DNA of 64,000 nucleotides from Gillisella vitis (GTDB lineage: Bacteria; Pseudomonadota; Alphaproteobacteria; Rhizobiales; Rhizobiaceae). This document shows positions 62,521-64,000 of this stretch, piece by piece. The notes under the pieces are model-generated. The model was not told where the DNA came from, did no database searches, and saw only the letters and a list, made by a program, of their open reading frames with translations. The stretch's first letter is position 1. Each line of letters starts with the position of its first letter. The stretch lies in NCBI GenBank assembly GCA_009744235.1, contig WPHV01000004.1, forward strand, positions 186,001-250,000, given 5' to 3'. A program made the translations under genes and the position numbers.

Positions 62521-62709
62521 TCAGTCTTCAATCTTGCGGGCTTCCGAGACCAGCATGATCGGAATGCCATCGCGAATGGGATAGGCAAGCCGTGCCTTTT
62601 CCGAGACCAACTCGTTGTTTTCCCGGTTAAGGGTCAAGCGGCCATTGGTCAGCGGGCAGACCAGCAATTCCAGCATTTTCGGATCGACACCGTTCATCCG
62701 CTGATCCAT
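62521..62709 (-). CDS. Trm112 family protein (UPF0434)
   Basis: A 62-residue protein of the Trm112/UPF0434 family. [20 protein letters not shown] and [16 protein letters not shown] are its two conserved blocks; the eukaryotic Trm112 activates RNA methyltransferases, and bacterial forms are thought to be related but their partner is unknown. The zinc ligands are mostly absent here (a single Cys). It sits 33 bases after the LON-domain gene in the same direction, so it is the third gene of a unit with that gene and the TPR thioredoxin gene. Confidence 0.92.
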   Translation of the reverse strand: MDQRMNGVDPKMLELLVCPLTNGRLTLNRENNELVSEKARLAYPIRDGIPIMLVSEARKIED

Positions 62710-62742
62710 GGCTGCGCTCCCTCATTGTTTGTCGCTTCACCG

Positions 62743-63417
62743 TTACTGTAAAACCGGCTCCACATCGCCGAAACCACGTGCCAGATAAATTTCAGTAATA
62801 GCAATCAGCGTTTCCGTGCGGCTATGCAGATCGGTAGCCTCCAGCAAGGCCTGTTTTTCAGCAGGCGTGAAAGGTGACATCATCGACAAAGAATTGACCA
62901 GGGTCAGATTGCTGGCGCGCTGGACGCTCTCCCAATCCGCTTCCAGCTTGTTGGCATCGAGATAGGCCCGGAACACCGCGAGCAACCGATCCCGATCCAC
63001 GCTGTTTTCCTGACCTTCAGCCGCGAGATCGGCCATGAACGGCGAAATTCGCACCGTGCGGAATGGGTGGGTGGTTTTCAGCTCTTCGCTCAGCCTGAAA
63101 CGGCATATTCCACCCAGCGACAGAATATAGCGGCCATCGCCCGTCTCGGCGAAAGAGGTGATCCGACCGATACATCCCATGCTGCATAGGGCCGGAATGC
63201 CGGTGGCGATCTCATAGGGCTCGGTCAATGCCGGCTGAATCATGCCGATCAGCCGATTGCTGCGCAGCGCTGCATCGAACATTTCCAGATAGCGCGGCTC
63301 GAATATATTCAGTGGCAATTGCCCACCGGGCAGCAGAAGAGCTCCTGCCAGCGGAAAAACCGGCAATGTTTCCGGAAAATCAGCCGCCGTCAGATATCGC
63401 GCATTGCCGACCTGCAT
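62743..63417 (-). CDS. LON peptidase substrate-binding domain protein
   Basis: A 224-residue protein made only of the N-terminal substrate-binding domain of Lon, with no ATPase or protease part. LPVFPLAGALLLPGGQLPLNIFEPRYLEMFD is typical, as are GCIGRITSFAETGDGRYILSLGGICRFRL and SLSMMSPFTPAEKQALLEA. The function is unknown; it may bind proteins for quality control. Start ATG 63417 follows AGGAGG by 6 bases. It lies between the TPR thioredoxin gene and the Trm112 gene in the same direction. Confidence 0.93.
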   Translation of the reverse strand: MQVGNARYLTAADFPETLPVFPLAGALLLPGGQLPLNIFEPRYLEMFDAALRSNRLIGMIQPALTEPYEIATGIPALCSMGCIGRITSFAETGDGRYILSLGGICRFRLSEELKTTHPFRTVRISPFMADLAAEGQENSVDRDRLLAVFRAYLDANKLEADWESVQRASNLTLVNSLSMMSPFTPAEKQALLEATDLHSRTETLIAITEIYLARGFGDVEPVLQ

Positions 63418-63594
63418 TACAACCTCCTGAAAGAGCACCGAGCCAATGCCCTGTCGCTCTTTAATTCCTTATAATGTGGCATGCGCCCGGCAAATCTCAA
63501 GATGCGCCTGCCACAGAACACAACTTCCGCCCGCCTGAGCATATAGGGATCAGCCCTTGAACAGGGCTCGTCCCATTCTCTGCCTTCAAGCCCG

Positions 63595-64000
63595 TTACGA
63601 AAACAGGATCGAAGACAGCTTGCGCCGAGCCTGAATGGTGGCCGGGTCCTTCGGACCCCAGACCTCGAAAAATTCAACCAGTTGGCGGCGAGCGCCATCG
63701 TCGTCGAAGGTCCGGTCTTTTTTCATGATCAATAGCAGATGATCAGCCGCGTCTTCGCGCTTGCCCTCGACATTGCGGATCTTGGCGAGCTTCAGCCGCG
63801 CCTCGTGATCGTCAGGGTTAAGTGACAGTTGCTGTTCCAGCGCCACTGGGTCACCCAGCTTACGGGCCTCCTCGATTTGCTCCAGTTTTTTGGCCACGGC
63901 CTGAATTTCAACGGCTTTTGCCAGTTCTTCAGGCAGACCATCGACAATCTGGCGCACCCGTTCATGCTGGTTGAGGGCAAGCATGCATTCGGCAATACCG
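63595..64000 (-). CDS. Thioredoxin-TPR (CnoX-like) protein, C-terminal part
   Basis: The gene runs off the right edge of the window; 134 residues of the C-terminal end are present, ending at 63595. The visible part is the helical TPR region: EELAKAVEIQAVAKKLEQIEEA, LNPDDHEARLKLAKIRNVEGKREDAADHLL and MKKDRTFDDDGARRQLVEFFEVWG. This end pattern is the same as in CnoX/YbbN, a chaperone with a thioredoxin domain at the N-terminus, which would lie outside the window. The order trx-TPR, LON domain, Trm112 is standard in rhizobia. Confidence 0.9.
   Translation of the reverse strand, partial: GIAECMLALNQHERVRQIVDGLPEELAKAVEIQAVAKKLEQIEEARKLGDPVALEQQLSLNPDDHEARLKLAKIRNVEGKREDAADHLLLIMKKDRTFDDDGARRQLVEFFEVWGPKDPATIQARRKLSSILFS

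Overview
The window is chromosomal DNA from an alphaproteobacterium of the order Rhizobiales, most likely a Rhizobiaceae member close to Agrobacterium, Allorhizobium or Rhizobium. This rests on several things: the gene order DUF2794 - DUF1223 - acnA - ccmABCDG - DUF2585 - yciB - ftsY - mtaB - dapF; the group ffh - aroQ - rpsP - rimM - trmD - rplS; a CenR-type response regulator; a leader that fits the Rhizobiales ybhL RNA motif; and a rhizobial palindromic repeat. The DNA looks GC-rich (not computed). The species is not proven. No rRNA, tRNA, CRISPR array, integrase or prophage was seen.

Layout. 0-2.4 kb is accessory: a GNAT acetyltransferase, a broken IS66-type transposase tail and a Bcr/CflA drug exporter. 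2.4-10.8 kb holds argG, an SDR, an unfamiliar protein with a possible permuted papain-like core, a LysE exporter, rlmN with two tiny membrane genes behind it, an IalB-type protein, a YkvA protein, a pterin dehydratase and ThpR. 10.8-15.9 kb carries a TesA-like esterase divergent from a YbbA/YbbP ABC exporter, then a Bax-inhibitor-like membrane protein behind a ybhL leader. 16-31 kb is core metabolism and cell biology: acetyltransferase, DUF2794, DUF1223, aconitase, cytochrome c maturation (ccmABCDG), septation protein, the SRP receptor FtsY, tRNA methylthiolation and diaminopimelate epimerase. 31-36.7 kb is a translation and secretion block (ffh, chorismate mutase, rpsP, rimM, trmD, rplS) with structured leaders before ffh and rplS. 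36.9-45 kb looks like an accessory insertion between rplS and leuC: a DUF2946/PepSY/CopC/CopD copper module, an amino-acid ABC pair without its ATPase, and two divergent glycosyltransferase genes. 45-64 kb returns to core genes: leuC, an aldo/keto reductase, a YkuD-fold protein, cenR plus a cyclic-nucleotide-binding protein, a nucleotidyltransferase-HEPN protein behind xthA, a GH3 glycosidase, lolA, ftsK, the glnK-amtB nitrogen operon, tesB, a UbiH-type hydroxylase, and the set thioredoxin/TPR - LON domain - Trm112.

How the genes work together. CcmA, B, C, D and G export and attach heme for c-type cytochromes. Ffh and FtsY are the two SRP GTPases and sit about 4 kb apart. GlnK gates AmtB and both are probably read from a sigma-54 promoter seen upstream. 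RpsP, RimM, TrmD, RplS, RlmN and MtaB form a translation and RNA-modification theme. FtsK, YciB, CenR, LolA and the YkuD protein relate to division and envelope.

Less ordinary items are the H-then-C protein at 5.0 kb, a leader before ffh with two mutually exclusive hairpins, the GT2/GT41 pair, the HEPN-nucleotidyltransferase lacking an RNase motif, the ATGA-coupled small membrane proteins behind rlmN, and a roughly 260-bp palindromic repeat. None proves a new system; each is given with a check.
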